21,823 nt of DNA from an uncultured Planctomycetaceae bacterium (GCA_937952455.1 CALFYU010000345.1:1-21823); one strand, 5' to 3'. Numbered from the stretch's first letter, positions 1 to 8,394 are shown. Numbers and translations: made by a program. The notes: generated by a model from the letters alone, not told the origin.

Positions 1-424
1 CGGCCTGCCAAAAATCTTCGACAAGTTGGGAATCGAATTCGCCGATCTTCTCGGTGGGGAATTCGACTTTGTAGACGAACCAGGCCCGCCCGCTGAGATC
101 GATGGCCGAGGTGATCAGCGTCTCTTCCATCGGCAACGTCTTGCCGCCGTAGCGGGTGATCCCCTGCTTGTCGCCCAGCGCTTCGGCCAAGGCCAGCCCC
201 AAACAGATACCCACGTCCTCGACCGTGTGGTGCTGGTCGACTTCCAGATCGCCTTGGCAATCGATTTCCAAGTCCAACAAGCCATGCCGTGCCAGCAGCG
301 TAAGCATGTGGTCGAAGAAGCCGACGCCGGTTTGGATCCGGGACTGCCCGCTGCCGTCGAGATTCAGCGTGAGCTTGATCTGCGTTTCCTTGGTTTGCCG
401 GTCGATTGTGGCGGTGCGGCTCAT
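1..424 (-). CDS. hisB: Imidazoleglycerol-phosphate dehydratase HisB, 3' end cut off by window edge
   Basis: Histidine biosynthesis enzyme that dehydrates imidazole glycerol phosphate to imidazole acetol phosphate in the cytoplasm. Reading the minus strand from the ATG at 424-422 gives about 141 residues beginning [16 protein letters not shown]. The family signatures are clear: GVGFFDHML near residues 33-41 and [12 protein letters not shown] near 65-76, whose His, His and Glu are Mn-binding residues in the family. The sequence runs off the window at LVEDFWQA, so roughly the last quarter of the usual ~195-200 residues is missing. The product is the monofunctional dehydratase, with no sign in this part of an N-terminal phosphatase fusion. 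It lies downstream of hisC on the same strand, about 250 bases away, and that gap carries a palindromic repeat. Identification is secure. Confidence 0.96.
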   Translation of the reverse strand, partial: MSRTATIDRQTKETQIKLTLNLDGSGQSRIQTGVGFFDHMLTLLARHGLLDLEIDCQGDLEVDQHHTVEDVGICLGLALAEALGDKQGITRYGGKTLPMEETLITSAIDLSGRAWFVYKVEFPTEKIGEFDSQLVEDFWQA

Positions 425-627
425 GGAGGACTCGTTGTCACATTTGTGCGATGATTTGAGAGGGGTTGCCCAATTATTATCATAGCCCGTTCCGGCGCGG
501 TAGCGGCGAGCGGATTTCCGCGCGGATTGGCGGCGATTTGTGCGCTATAACCGGAACAACCGTTGTGGTTGTGCGAGAAATGCTCCGCATCGGGGGTCCA
601 CTGCTGTCTTGCCCATCACGTGGATTT

Positions 628-658
628 GCACTGGCGGACAAGCCGCCAGTGGCACCCC
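628..658. repeat. Palindromic repeat, TGGCGG family, copy 1
   Basis: GCACTGGCGG, a short CAAG-type loop region, then CCGCCAGTGGCACCC: a strong hairpin. Nearly the same sequence occurs at 18407-18436 (reverse orientation) and 18483-18512 (same orientation). It lies between hisC and hisB on the template of that operon, so a transcript crossing it would fold here. It looks like a REP-type element; no protein is encoded. Confidence 0.85.
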
Positions 659-675
659 ATTTGGGGGAGGGGGTA

Positions 676-1749
676 TTAAACTATTTCGCGCAGGGCGGCG
701 GTCAGTTGGTCGTTTTGTGCGTCCGAACCGATGCTCATCCGCAAGCCGGTCAACGGCTCTTTCTGATACGTGACGTCGGGATAGGTCATGAACCGCACGA
801 GGATCTTGCGTGCTTTGAGCGCTTCGAAGATCTCGCGGTGTTCGCGCTCGGGGTGGGTGGCCCACACGAAATTCGCCTGACTGTCGACGATGTCGAAGCC
901 GAGTTCCACCAGCGCTTCCGACAGTTTGGCGCGCGTCTTTTGAATTTTCGCCGTGTTGTCCAGCATCCATTGTTGGTCCCGCAGTGCCGCTGTCGCCGCC
1001 GCCAGCGCGATGGTATCGCAGTTGTAGCTATCCTTGACCTTACGCATGCCGGCGATCACATCGGGGTGCGCCACGGCGAATCCCATGCGGATGCCGGCCA
1101 GACTGTAGGACTTGCTGAACGACCGCGTGATGATCACCCGCTCGCTGCCGGGATGTGAGAAGATCTCGCCGCGGTGCGGTTCGGCGGAAAAATCGCGGTA
1201 CGCCTCATCGAGCACGAAGATTCCCCGCGGCGGAATCAGCGCCGCCATCTCGTCCAGGCTCCAGCAGTTCCCCGACGGGGAATTCGGATTGGGCACGAAC
1301 GCCAACTTCGCCTCGTCGATCAACGGCCGGCAGGCATTCCGGTTCCACGTCCAGTCGGCGTTAAGCGGCAGGCGGTGATGCCGTCCCCCTTGGATGTCGA
1401 CCAGCGTTTCGTAAAGAATGTAGCTCGGATAGGGGGAAACGACCAATTCGCCAGTATCAACAAAGGAACGAATGATGATCGTCAGGTTTTCGTCGCTGCC
1501 GTTGGCGGGCAATATCCAGTCGGCGTCCACGCCGAATAACTCGGCCGCCGCCTTGCGGAAATCGGTCGAGAGTGGATCGGGATACAGCCGCAGGCGTTCC
1601 GTCGCGGCAGACTGGATCGCTTCAAAGACCCGTGGGGAAGCGGGGTAAGGGTTCTCGTTGGTATTCAACTTGACCCACCCGGTATTTTGCGGCTGCTCGC
1701 CGGGAACGTAGCCTTCGATACGGTCGATATTGGGGCGAAACAGACTCAT
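676..1749 (-). CDS. hisC: Histidinol-phosphate aminotransferase HisC
   Basis: PLP-dependent aminotransferase that makes histidinol phosphate from imidazole acetol phosphate and glutamate. The 357-residue product matches the usual ~350-370. Visible marks are KLNTNENPYPAS near residues 28-39, NGSDENL near 83-89, FVPNPNSPSG near 151-160, VLDEAYRDF near 179-187, and the PLP lysine in RSFSKSYSLAGIRMG (Lys213). I chose the ATG at 1749 (MSLFRPNIDRIEGY). The frame stays open further upstream to 1827, but those residues do not resemble the family N-terminus. hisB follows on the same strand, the next-but-one enzyme position of the same pathway, which supports both calls. A close relative acting on another aromatic or acidic keto acid is possible, but the hisB neighbour argues for HisC. 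Confidence 0.95.
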   Translation of the reverse strand: MSLFRPNIDRIEGYVPGEQPQNTGWVKLNTNENPYPASPRVFEAIQSAATERLRLYPDPLSTDFRKAAAELFGVDADWILPANGSDENLTIIIRSFVDTGELVVSPYPSYILYETLVDIQGGRHHRLPLNADWTWNRNACRPLIDEAKLAFVPNPNSPSGNCWSLDEMAALIPPRGIFVLDEAYRDFSAEPHRGEIFSHPGSERVIITRSFSKSYSLAGIRMGFAVAHPDVIAGMRKVKDSYNCDTIALAAATAALRDQQWMLDNTAKIQKTRAKLSEALVELGFDIVDSQANFVWATHPEREHREIFEALKARKILVRFMTYPDVTYQKEPLTGLRMSIGSDAQNDQLTAALREIV

Positions 1750-1827
1750 GACGTGGACGGGTTCTCGATTCCAAGTGTGTAGTACAGTCAAATTTGATGC
1801 GCGCACGACGATCGGGGTCAGTCGCAA

Positions 1828-2304
1828 TTAGCGGCGGCGGCCGTGCACCGCGTGGCTGGCGTGCCGATACAGACGATGTCCGAAAAAGCTCAATAGTGCG
1901 AGCATAGCGAGTAAAAAGTATACATATCCGGTGCGCGCGTGGCCGGCGAGCCGTGTGCTGCGAGGCTCGCCGGGGATGTATTGCACGACCGCTTTATGCG
2001 GGTCGTCCAATTTCCAATCAATCGGCACATCATCCCGTTCTTCGTGCAGCGTCCCGTCAGCCTCGGTGTAACGAAACTTGACGGCAAGAATATCATTCTT
2101 CGCTCCGTTGACGGCGCGGTCGACAACCTCCATCCGTCCGGCGTGCACGTCCCTCGTTTCAAATGTCTCAATAATCTCGGCTTCAGTCGTTTCGCCCCAA
2201 ATTAAAAAACGAAACTCTTCATAAGCAAAATATGCGGAAAAAAGGAACAACGCTCCCACGAAGAGCAACCACTTAGCTTTTCGCAATTCATTATCGTCGT
2301 CCAT
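1828..2304 (-). CDS. DUF3592-like membrane protein
   Basis: A 158-residue protein of unknown function. Two hydrophobic segments, about residues 11-29 and 125-142, flank a soluble middle part. That middle (EAEIIETFETRDV, then VKFRYTEADGTLHEER, then VVQYIPGEPRSTRL) follows the DUF3592 pattern of a beta-rich domain with an alkylated-spacing motif of the type 'V.Y.PG.P..ARL'. The domain between the helices probably faces the periplasm or lumen, with a basic C-terminus (HGRRR). The ATG at 2304 lies 28 bases after the end of the oxidoreductase gene on the same strand, and the stop lies about 80 bases before hisC, so the three may be cotranscribed. Function cannot be inferred from this context. Confidence 0.8.
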   Translation of the reverse strand: MDDDNELRKAKWLLFVGALFLFSAYFAYEEFRFLIWGETTEAEIIETFETRDVHAGRMEVVDRAVNGAKNDILAVKFRYTEADGTLHEERDDVPIDWKLDDPHKAVVQYIPGEPRSTRLAGHARTGYVYFLLAMLALLSFFGHRLYRHASHAVHGRRR

Positions 2305-2332
2305 ACAGGTTCTCGCGAATACGGAGGCGCTC

Positions 2333-3655
2333 TTATAAATCGGTCGGCAGCCCGTAAGGTTCGCGGTAGGTTTTCGTCAGCATTCCGCTCGCCGCCGGGT
2401 TGTCCTGAATGGTCTCGGACTCCGGGTCGAATTTGATCACGTCTTGCGCCCGATAGGCGATCTCGCCCAGGTGGACCAGCGAGCACGAGAGGTGCGCCAC
2501 GTCCGGCGGACAGGCGGTCGTTTCCCGCGTGCGGATGCACTGGAGGAAATTGTCCATGTGCTCGTCATAACCCCGGCCGGCGTTGCCGCGGATCGCTTTA
2601 GGGACCGTAGGGCCCTCCTTTTCCTTGGGGCCAAGATAGACCTGATAATAGCCGCGGCGGGAAAAAATCATATAGCCTTCGGTGCCATAGAACGCGTTTC
2701 CGCTGTCGAAGCCGCGGTAGCCGTACGGGGTGAACAGGCGGTCTTCGTACAACAGGACCTTGCCGTCGTCATAATGGAAGGCGACCATCATGTTGTCCGG
2801 ATATTCGCGATCTCCGTGCAGGGCGACCGTGCTGCCGTGAGCGGTGATGCGGTTGGGATGCGTGGTGACACCCAATCCCCAACGGGCCATGTCGATGTCG
2901 TGGATTCCGTCGTCGCCGCTGTCGCCGTTGCCGTAGTCGCGGAACACCCGCCAATTCTGGTGGAAGCGGTTTTCATTAAACGCCCGCTCGGGCGCCGGGC
3001 CGAGCCAACGGTCGTAGTCGACACCGTCTGGTACGGGGGAATCGGGCACCTTTTTGCGGGCGCCGCGATCCTGGCAATTCCAGGCCTTGGTGATTTTGAC
3101 CTCGCCGATGATTCCCGATGCCAACAGTTCGCCGGCGCTCTCGGTGACAGGGCTGGACCGCATTTGTGAACCGTGTTGGAACACGACGTTGTATTTCTTG
3201 GCCGCTGCAATATATAGCGGACCTTCGGAAAAGACGTGCGAACATGGCTTTTCGAGATAGATGTCCTTGCCGGCCTGCATGGCGGGCAAAGCGATGGGAG
3301 CGTGCTGATGGTGGGGGGTGGCGACGATCACCGCCTGGACCGACTTGTCGTCCAACACTTCCTCAAAATGCCGCGTGCGCCGGGGAGCCTGTTTCTGGAA
3401 TCCGCTGATTGCCTGAGCAATCCCCCGCCGCTCCGCCTGGTGGTCGTCCACGTCGCACAGGTGCGTAAATTCGACCGGCAAACCGCGCTCCACGATCCTC
3501 CGCACGTGACTACTCATAATTCCGCCGCAACCGATCAGCCCGATACGTATCGGCTCACTTTGGGCCGAGAAAGCACGCGTCCCGGATGTCGCCCATGCCG
3601 CAGCCGTCGCGGCGGTGGTGGTCAAGAATGTCCGGCGATTTATCGCAGCAGCCAT
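2333..3655 (-). CDS. Tat-exported Gfo/Idh/MocA family oxidoreductase
   Basis: NAD(P)-dependent oxidoreductase of the Gfo/Idh/MocA family, 440 residues. The N-terminus is a twin-arginine signal (INRRTFLTTTAATAAAWA, RR at residues 7-8), so the folded, cofactor-loaded protein is probably exported. The Rossmann fold starts at IRIGLIGCGGIMSSHV (37-51), and the family EKP motif is in DIYLEKPCSH (135-137), whose Lys is a catalytic or binding residue in the family. The C-terminal half has GNGDSGDDGIHDIDMARWGLG, common in the large planctomycete and Lentisphaera/Verrucomicrobia branch. The sugar or cyclitol substrate cannot be told. The start is the ATG at 3655, which places the Tat signal at the N-terminus; the upstream in-frame extension is rejected. 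It is first in a minus-strand run with the DUF3592-like gene and hisC, but I see no functional link to histidine synthesis. Confidence 0.93.
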   Translation of the reverse strand: MAAAINRRTFLTTTAATAAAWATSGTRAFSAQSEPIRIGLIGCGGIMSSHVRRIVERGLPVEFTHLCDVDDHQAERRGIAQAISGFQKQAPRRTRHFEEVLDDKSVQAVIVATPHHQHAPIALPAMQAGKDIYLEKPCSHVFSEGPLYIAAAKKYNVVFQHGSQMRSSPVTESAGELLASGIIGEVKITKAWNCQDRGARKKVPDSPVPDGVDYDRWLGPAPERAFNENRFHQNWRVFRDYGNGDSGDDGIHDIDMARWGLGVTTHPNRITAHGSTVALHGDREYPDNMMVAFHYDDGKVLLYEDRLFTPYGYRGFDSGNAFYGTEGYMIFSRRGYYQVYLGPKEKEGPTVPKAIRGNAGRGYDEHMDNFLQCIRTRETTACPPDVAHLSCSLVHLGEIAYRAQDVIKFDPESETIQDNPAASGMLTKTYREPYGLPTDL

Positions 3656-3797
3656 GGCGGGTCTCTCCAGCAAACAATCAACAAGCGGAGACGGAACGTC
3701 ACGCCCCACCTATAGCGTCGCAACCCGGCTGCCGGTTTGCAAGGATTGGTGTTGCGATTTGGGCGGGAATCCTGTCGAATCGGTGCAAAGCTGCGGT

Positions 3798-4253
3798 ATG
3801 TTTCGAGTAGACTCCACATCGGTCTCGCGGCTTCAACGGAGGCGGCAGGCATTGTCCCAGAAAAGTGCTCACACCGAATTGTCATTGCCCCGTCGCAAGT
3901 CTCGTTGCCTGATCACCCTCCTCGCGTGGATTGGCATACTCGAATTCGTTCGCGGCATGTCAAGCGTTAATTGGGAAATGCTGTTCCTAGGCATCGAAAC
4001 CGTCGTATTCTTGGGGTTTCTCATCCAGTGGACGCGCCTTGATGCCGAGGAGCATGACTGTCATATATGGCCGTCCTTTGTCCCGCTTTTAGTGACCTGC
4101 GTGGGGCCGTTCATCATGATGCCCATTTATTTCATCAAATCACGTGGTTGGAAAAAGGGTCTGATTACGAGTCTATTGGCCCTGGGATATGTCGTGCTGC
4201 TGGTCGGCACGAGCGTCGGGGCATATTCTGTGTCGTATGTGATATTTCACTGA
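3798..4253 (+). CDS. Small multi-pass membrane protein, function unknown
   Basis: About 151 residues from the ATG at 3798. A basic N-terminal stretch (RLQRRRQ, then LPRRKSR) is followed by hydrophobic segments at roughly 37-51, 60-79, 92-113 and 121-147, suggesting four membrane helices with the N-terminus inside. I do not recognise the family. The open frame extends back to a GTG at 3615 inside the region antisense to the oxidoreductase. I reject that longer form because it overlaps the neighbour's start and reads like non-coding sequence. No strong ribosome binding site was seen, so a later start is possible. It is divergent from the oxidoreductase and about 57 bases ahead of a lipoprotein gene. 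Confidence 0.6.
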   Translation: MFRVDSTSVSRLQRRRQALSQKSAHTELSLPRRKSRCLITLLAWIGILEFVRGMSSVNWEMLFLGIETVVFLGFLIQWTRLDAEEHDCHIWPSFVPLLVTCVGPFIMMPIYFIKSRGWKKGLITSLLALGYVVLLVGTSVGAYSVSYVIFH

Positions 4254-4310
4254 CAACGGCTCCAACGCGGCGATACCCCCGCGCCGAGCGAAACATCTCC
4301 GGGAACTCAT

Positions 4311-4718
4311 ATGGGTAAACTCACACTCGGTTTTCTGCTCTGTCTGGCCGGTTGTGCTCCCGCGCGGAACGATCCGGCCTCGCTGACTACCAATAGCAGC
4401 GAGGCAGTGGCGGAGCCGTCACCCCGGTTGGTCCGACTGCGGCGGCTGTTGGACACTCCTGCGACGTCAAATCTAGCGAGACCCACCGAATCGGTGGGGA
4501 AAATCGTCGCACTGCCGGTTCCCACGCCGGAAGAGTGGGCCAACGATGGTCGCAAATACACGCTGCAGATCGACCGCGAAGCCGAGATCGCCTGGATCAC
4601 CGTCTCCGGCGGGATCGCCGACCACATCCGCGAAACGGCTGGTCCCTGGCGGTTGTCCCATCCAGACGTAGTGGCGCTCATGGCGGAGTTGCCGGACGGT
4701 GATCGGGTTACTGATTAG
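4311..4718 (+). CDS. Small predicted lipoprotein, function unknown
   Basis: A 135-residue protein with a short N-terminal signal and a good lipobox, LAGC at residues 12-15 (MGKLTLGFLLCLAGCAPARN), so Cys15 is probably lipidated and the protein anchored in an envelope membrane. A Ser/Thr/Pro-rich linker runs to about residue 65. It leads to a compact region (EEWANDGRKYTLQIDREAEIAWITVSGGIADHI) followed by a segment ending LMAELPDGDRVTD. No known domain is recognised. It follows the small membrane protein on the same strand and is followed by a short hairpin at 4778-4791. Confidence 0.72.
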   Translation: MGKLTLGFLLCLAGCAPARNDPASLTTNSSEAVAEPSPRLVRLRRLLDTPATSNLARPTESVGKIVALPVPTPEEWANDGRKYTLQIDREAEIAWITVSGGIADHIRETAGPWRLSHPDVVALMAELPDGDRVTD

Positions 4719-4777
4719 CTCTTTGCTGGCTCTGAAACGAGGTTAGGGAACCGGGGGAAAAGCGATGTACCGCCTGC

Positions 4778-4791
4778 GCGGCTGAAGCCGC
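4778..4791 (+). terminator. Possible weak terminator hairpin after lipoprotein gene
   Basis: GCGGCT, GA, AGCCGC forms a perfect 6-bp stem with a 2-base loop, followed by TTTCTG, 60 bases after the lipoprotein stop. The T-run is short, so this could equally be one of the many palindromes in this DNA. The rest of 4719-4952 shows no coding signal. Confidence 0.35.
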
Positions 4792-4952
4792 TTTCTGCCG
4801 GTGCCGTGAGTATCCATCTGTCGGGAAACGGTTGTAGTGTCACGTAGAACGTCTTGCTGAGTAAAGGTTTGACAACGACTGCCTCGAAGCAGATTATCGA
4901 GATTGGCTATTCGCGGCAGTTAATGTTCATCCGCGGCTGCGGTCTATGGCTC

Positions 4953-5513
4953 ATGACAATCTCCACAAAAGACCGACTGATCGTATTCTTGCGTGCCACC
5001 GCATTCTCAGGGTTAAACTCCTGCCTGGCGGGGAGCTTTGGACCGTTGAGTGTGATCGCGCCGGGCGCATTATTTGGTTTTTCACTTGCCTATGCAATTG
5101 ACAAAACGATTCAGCCGCTCGAATTCCGTCGCATGGCATCCGTGGCCGCCGCATCAACTTTGTCATTCATCGTCGCCCTGCTCGTTTGTGTTAGCTCTGC
5201 TTCGTTAAGGTACTGTGACCTTGGTATTTGGTCGACAGCGATCCATGGGGCCGCGGCAGGTGGTTCCGGATCCCTTTGCCTTGCACTTTCGCTTGCCGCT
5301 ATGGTTCGCAGACTTCGGTCTTGGCGTTTCGTATGCGCGATGAGTTGTGCGGGCGCAATTCTTGGTGGATTTTGCGAAATGGCCGCGATGTTTATTCTCT
5401 TTCACACTCGATTGGTTGAACCTCTTTCGTCTGTCCCACTAATTCTAATTTGGCAAGTCGGAGTCGGCGCAGTGGTTGCAATAACGGCCAAAACTTCCGG
5501 TCGAATCACTTAG
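4953..5513 (+). CDS. Multi-pass membrane protein, function unknown
   Basis: About 186 residues from the ATG at 4953 (MTISTKDRLIVFLRATAFSG). Hydrophobic segments lie at roughly 28-49, 64-82, 96-117, 125-150 and 161-178, giving four or five membrane helices, with short basic loops (EFRR, MVRRLRSWR) likely on the cytoplasmic side. Cysteines are unusually frequent within or near the helices. I recognise no family. The frame is open back to a TTG at 4854, and another ATG is present at 4923; the start is therefore uncertain. The DNA looks AT-richer than the synthetase genes nearby, which may mark recent acquisition or just an orphan gene. Confidence 0.6.
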   Translation: MTISTKDRLIVFLRATAFSGLNSCLAGSFGPLSVIAPGALFGFSLAYAIDKTIQPLEFRRMASVAAASTLSFIVALLVCVSSASLRYCDLGIWSTAIHGAAAGGSGSLCLALSLAAMVRRLRSWRFVCAMSCAGAILGGFCEMAAMFILFHTRLVEPLSSVPLILIWQVGVGAVVAITAKTSGRIT

Positions 5514-5621
5514 AGGCTCCCACTTGACCCGGGCGATTTTTCGCTAGCGCCTTCCGACGCCGTGATATATAATACATGTAGTTCGCTAGGCAACTTCACT
5601 CGTATCGACTGGAATAATATC

Positions 5622-5954
5622 GTGAACAAGCGGCATCCGCTGTTACACGAGTGGCAACAGCGGCTCAATCAAGTGAATGAAAAGCTCGCTTCGCCCACGC
5701 GGTCGACGTGGTTATGGGAGATCCGCGCCAAGATCTTGAAGTACTTTCTCTCGCGCTATGGGCACTCGAATTTTTCCGAACGCCAGGTGAACCAGATTCT
5801 GCCCAGAGACGCGATTCGCACCCCAGCACGCCGACCGGCGTTCATTGCGCCCACTTCGTCCCACCGGCCGCGCCAAGAACTGAAACGGCGGGAAACGATT
5901 CGCAAATTGCTGGAGGACATTCGCCAAACGGTGCATCCGACGCCGACCAGATGA
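5622..5954 (+). CDS. Small basic hypothetical protein
   Basis: About 110 residues when started at the GTG at 5622 (read as MNKRHPLLHEWQQRLNQVNE); a second GTG at 5562 would add 20 residues. The protein is strongly basic, with predicted helices at the start (HEWQQRLNQVNEKL; WLWEIRAKILKYFLSRYG) and at the end (ELKRRETIRKLLEDIRQTVH), separated by a Pro/Ala/Ser/Arg-rich linker. No domain is recognised. A nucleic-acid or ribosome-associated role would fit the composition but is only a guess. It is convergent with glnS, with a perfect hairpin in the 54-base gap. Confidence 0.5.
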   Translation: MNKRHPLLHEWQQRLNQVNEKLASPTRSTWLWEIRAKILKYFLSRYGHSNFSERQVNQILPRDAIRTPARRPAFIAPTSSHRPRQELKRRETIRKLLEDIRQTVHPTPTR

Positions 5955-5967
5955 ACCCCATTATCTC

Positions 5968-5990
5968 GTTCCCAAACACCGTTTGGGAAC
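5968..5990. terminator. Perfect hairpin between convergent genes (bidirectional terminator or REP-like)
   Basis: GTTCCCAAAC, ACC, GTTTGGGAAC: a perfect 10-bp stem with a 3-base loop, between the stop of the basic-protein gene (5954) and the stop of glnS on the other strand (6009). Position suggests a two-way terminator, although no clear T-run follows on either side. I recall similar hairpins with GTTCCCAA arms as dispersed repeats in planctomycete and other genomes. Confidence 0.6.
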
Positions 5991-6008
5991 CAGGGGCGAA
6001 AGCGACTC

Positions 6009-7706
6009 TCACCCGCCCTTCTTCGCAATCTTCGCCCACGTATCCCGCAGCGTCACCGTGCGATTGATCACCAGCGCGTCGGGCCGGGAATCCTTACTGT
6101 CGATGCAGAAATAGCCCAGCCGCTCGAATTGCACCCGCGCGCCCGGATCGAGCGTGGCGACGAACGGCTCTACGACCGCCTCCGTCACGACTTCCAGCGA
6201 ATTTGGGTTGAGGTTCGTCTTGTAGTCGACCCCTTCCTCGACGTCGTCCGGATCGGGGACGCTGAATAGGTGGTCGTACAACCGTACCTCGGCCGGTAAG
6301 CCCTTTTCGTCGGAGACCCAGTGCAGCGTCGCTTTGACCTTGCGGCCGTCGGGCGAGGATCCGCCGCGGGTTTCCGGGTCGTACGAACAGCGGAGCTCTA
6401 TAATCTCGCCGGTCGCGTCTTCTTTAATGACCTCGTCGAACGTGATGTAGTACGCATATCGCAGCCGGACTTCGCGGCCGGGGGCCATTCGAAACAATTT
6501 TTTCGGCGGATCCTCCATGAAGTCTTCGCGTTCGATATACAATTCCCGCGAAAACGGCACCTTGCGGGTACCTGCCGATTCGTCTTCGGGGTTATTGACC
6601 GCGTCCAATTCCTCGGTTTGTCCCTCGGGATAATTGGTGATCACGACCTTCAGCGGCTGCAGCACCGCCATCACCCGCTGCGAGGTTTTGTTCAAGTCGT
6701 CGCGCAAGCAGTGTTCCAAAAGCGCGAAGTCGGTCGTGCCGTCGAATTTGGTGACGCCGATCTTCTTGCAAAACGCGCGGAGCGCCGCCGGTGTATAACC
6801 CCGCCGCCGCAGGCCGACGATCGTCGGCATCCGCGGATCGTCCCAACCGTTGACAAATTTTCCCTCGACCAGCTCAAGCAGCTTGCGCTTGCTCATCACC
6901 GTATAGGTCAGGTTCAAGCGGGCGAATTCGGTTTGCTCGGGATGGTAGATCTCCAGCGCGTCCAGAAACCAATTGTATAGCGGGCGGTGATCTTCGAATT
7001 CGAGCGTACAGATCGAGTGCGTGACTCGCTCGATGGAGTCCGATTGGCCGTGCGTGAAGTCATACAGCGGATAAACGCACCACTTGTCCCCCGCCCGGTA
7101 ATGGCTCACGTGGCGGATGCGGTAAATCGTGGGGTCCCGCATGTTCATGTTGGGCGACGCCAAATCGATCTTGGCCCTCAGCACATAGGCGCCGTCGGGA
7201 AACTCGCCGGCCCGCATCCGCTCAAACAGGTCGAGGTTTTCTTCAATCGACCGCGAGCGGCCCGGCGTCGGCTTGCCCGGTTCGGTGAGCGTGCCGCGGT
7301 ATTCCCGCATCTGGTCCGCGCTCAGGTCGCAGACATAGGCCTTGCCCGATTTGATCAACTGCACGGCCCACTCGTACAACTGCTCAAAGTAATCGCTGGC
7401 ATAGTATTCGTGTTCGCCCCAATCGAAGCCGAGCCAGCGGACGTCCGACTTGATGGCTTCGACGAATTCCATGCTCTCCTTCTCCGGGTCAGTGTCGTCC
7501 AGCCGCAGATGGCAGACGCCGCCGGGGAATTCCTGGGCGATGCCGAAGTTCAGGCAGATCGACTTGGCGTGGCCGATGTGCAGATAGCCGTTGGGCTCGG
7601 GAGGAAAGCGGGTCACGACGCGGCCGTCGAATTTGCCGGTGCGGCAATCCTCGGTGACTTTTTCGCGGACGAAGTCAGCAGGTGTTTCCAAATTCTCGGC
7701 GGCCAT
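6009..7706 (-). CDS. glnS: Glutaminyl-tRNA synthetase GlnS
   Basis: Class I aminoacyl-tRNA synthetase that charges tRNA-Gln with glutamine. The 565-residue length fits bacterial GlnRS (~550-570). The class I HIGH motif is at residues 43-46 in [18 protein letters not shown], an N-terminus that distinguishes GlnRS from GluRS. The KMSKS counterpart is VMSKRKL (270-276), and [18 protein letters not shown] (68-85) is typical of the enzyme. The C-terminal anticodon-binding beta-barrels include [19 protein letters not shown]. The ATG at 7706 has GGAG about 11 bases upstream. It is the last gene of a minus-strand run after gltX and the two small HicA-like genes. A GlnRS means the cell can make Gln-tRNA directly, without the amidotransferase route for this tRNA. 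Confidence 0.97.
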   Translation of the reverse strand: MAAENLETPADFVREKVTEDCRTGKFDGRVVTRFPPEPNGYLHIGHAKSICLNFGIAQEFPGGVCHLRLDDTDPEKESMEFVEAIKSDVRWLGFDWGEHEYYASDYFEQLYEWAVQLIKSGKAYVCDLSADQMREYRGTLTEPGKPTPGRSRSIEENLDLFERMRAGEFPDGAYVLRAKIDLASPNMNMRDPTIYRIRHVSHYRAGDKWCVYPLYDFTHGQSDSIERVTHSICTLEFEDHRPLYNWFLDALEIYHPEQTEFARLNLTYTVMSKRKLLELVEGKFVNGWDDPRMPTIVGLRRRGYTPAALRAFCKKIGVTKFDGTTDFALLEHCLRDDLNKTSQRVMAVLQPLKVVITNYPEGQTEELDAVNNPEDESAGTRKVPFSRELYIEREDFMEDPPKKLFRMAPGREVRLRYAYYITFDEVIKEDATGEIIELRCSYDPETRGGSSPDGRKVKATLHWVSDEKGLPAEVRLYDHLFSVPDPDDVEEGVDYKTNLNPNSLEVVTEAVVEPFVATLDPGARVQFERLGYFCIDSKDSRPDALVINRTVTLRDTWAKIAKKGG

Positions 7707-7794
7707 TTAACGGCGTCTCCGTTCGCGTGTGGATTTTCCATAGTCCGATGGCCAAGCTGGCCAGTCATGATCGACGCTTGCGAGTGAATCATCC

Positions 7795-8031
7795 TCAAAC
7801 CAATGCGTCCATTTCAATGCGGGCTACTTCAAACCCCGCTGCCCCCACGTGCGCGCTCGCAGAACGAATGGCTTCTTCCAACGAATCTGCGTCGCGATCA
7901 AAGGCGATGGCGGTGATGCCGTTGCGCGTAACGATTGTGCCATCATCGCACCCCGCCTCATACAGCGCGTCGCATTGGTCGTCGGTCAGTTGCGAGACCT
8001 TCAGGATGATTGAGAATTCATATGTCTTCAT
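7795..8031 (-). CDS. Small acidic partner protein of a HicA-like two-gene module
   Basis: A 78-residue acidic protein (MKTYEFSIILKVSQLTDDQC). It has an N-terminal beta strand, then DALYEAGCDDGTIVTRNGITAIAFDRDADSLEEAIRSASAHV and a C-terminal strand EVARIEMDALV. The beta-alpha-beta outline and acidic charge suit a small antitoxin-like or binding partner. I recall the combination 'LTDDQ.DALYEAGCDDGT' with 'FDR.A.SL..A..SA' from uncharacterised bacterial proteins encoded next to HicA-like ones. The ATG at 8031 has AGG about 8 bases upstream and lies 26 bases after the stop of the 79-residue partner, so the two are surely cotranscribed. Antitoxin function is inference; no experimental family member is known to me. 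Confidence 0.72.
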   Translation of the reverse strand: MKTYEFSIILKVSQLTDDQCDALYEAGCDDGTIVTRNGITAIAFDRDADSLEEAIRSASAHVGAAGFEVARIEMDALV

Positions 8032-8057
8032 GATAGACCTGTGACTGATGCGAACAA

Positions 8058-8297
8058 CTATTCGTCGAAGTTAACAACATGTGGGCATTTTTCAACTTCT
8101 ATTTGGATTCGTTTGGCGTGGTGTTCCGGACTTCTGGGCGTGGAAAAGACGCGGATGATGCACCCCTCTCGTCCTTCGAATGGACAGAATTTTTGTCCCC
8201 ATATGTGAGCGCGCCCTCCGGCCTTTTTGAGACGCCAACCTCGATCGACTGCAAATTGAATCGCGCTCCGAATATGCTTGTTTGGATGGTCTGCCAT
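8058..8297 (-). CDS. HicA-like small protein (possible toxin-like RNA-binding fold)
   Basis: A 79-residue protein from the ATG at 8297 (MADHPNKHIRSAIQFAVDRG). It has a GWRLKKAGGRAHIWG motif (residues 20-34) with His31, then C38 in KFCPF, C46 in EGREGC, IIRVFSTPRSPEHHAKRI (47-64) and a final EKCPH with C71. The 'GW...G..H' pattern resembles HicA mRNA-interferase toxins, whose His is catalytic. The three Cys and the STPR...HA stretch instead match a broader uncharacterised group I recall in actinobacteria and others. A TTG at 8336 would add 13 residues; the ATG is preferred, although no strong ribosome binding site is visible. It precedes its 78-residue partner by 26 bases, in toxin-then-antitoxin order as in hicAB. 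The function is unproven. Confidence 0.7.
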   Translation of the reverse strand: MADHPNKHIRSAIQFAVDRGWRLKKAGGRAHIWGQKFCPFEGREGCIIRVFSTPRSPEHHAKRIQIEVEKCPHVVNFDE

Positions 8298-8394
8298 AAA
8301 CGTTCGTCCGTACGTCGATCCAACCAAGCCGATCAATTATATCGCGTTAAATCACGACTTGTCGAATTTGCTATAGACATTATCTTGAACCACA

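Noticed and set aside
466..1158. Plus-strand open frame of 230 codons
   Set aside because: Antisense to hisC, whose motifs are unmistakable; the translation has no family character.
2444..3169. Plus-strand open frame of 241 codons
   Set aside because: Antisense shadow of the Gfo/Idh/MocA oxidoreductase in GC-rich codons.
6321..7787. Two long plus-strand frames (219 and 266 codons)
   Set aside because: They mirror glnS and contain only Arg/Val/Ala-rich shadow sequence.
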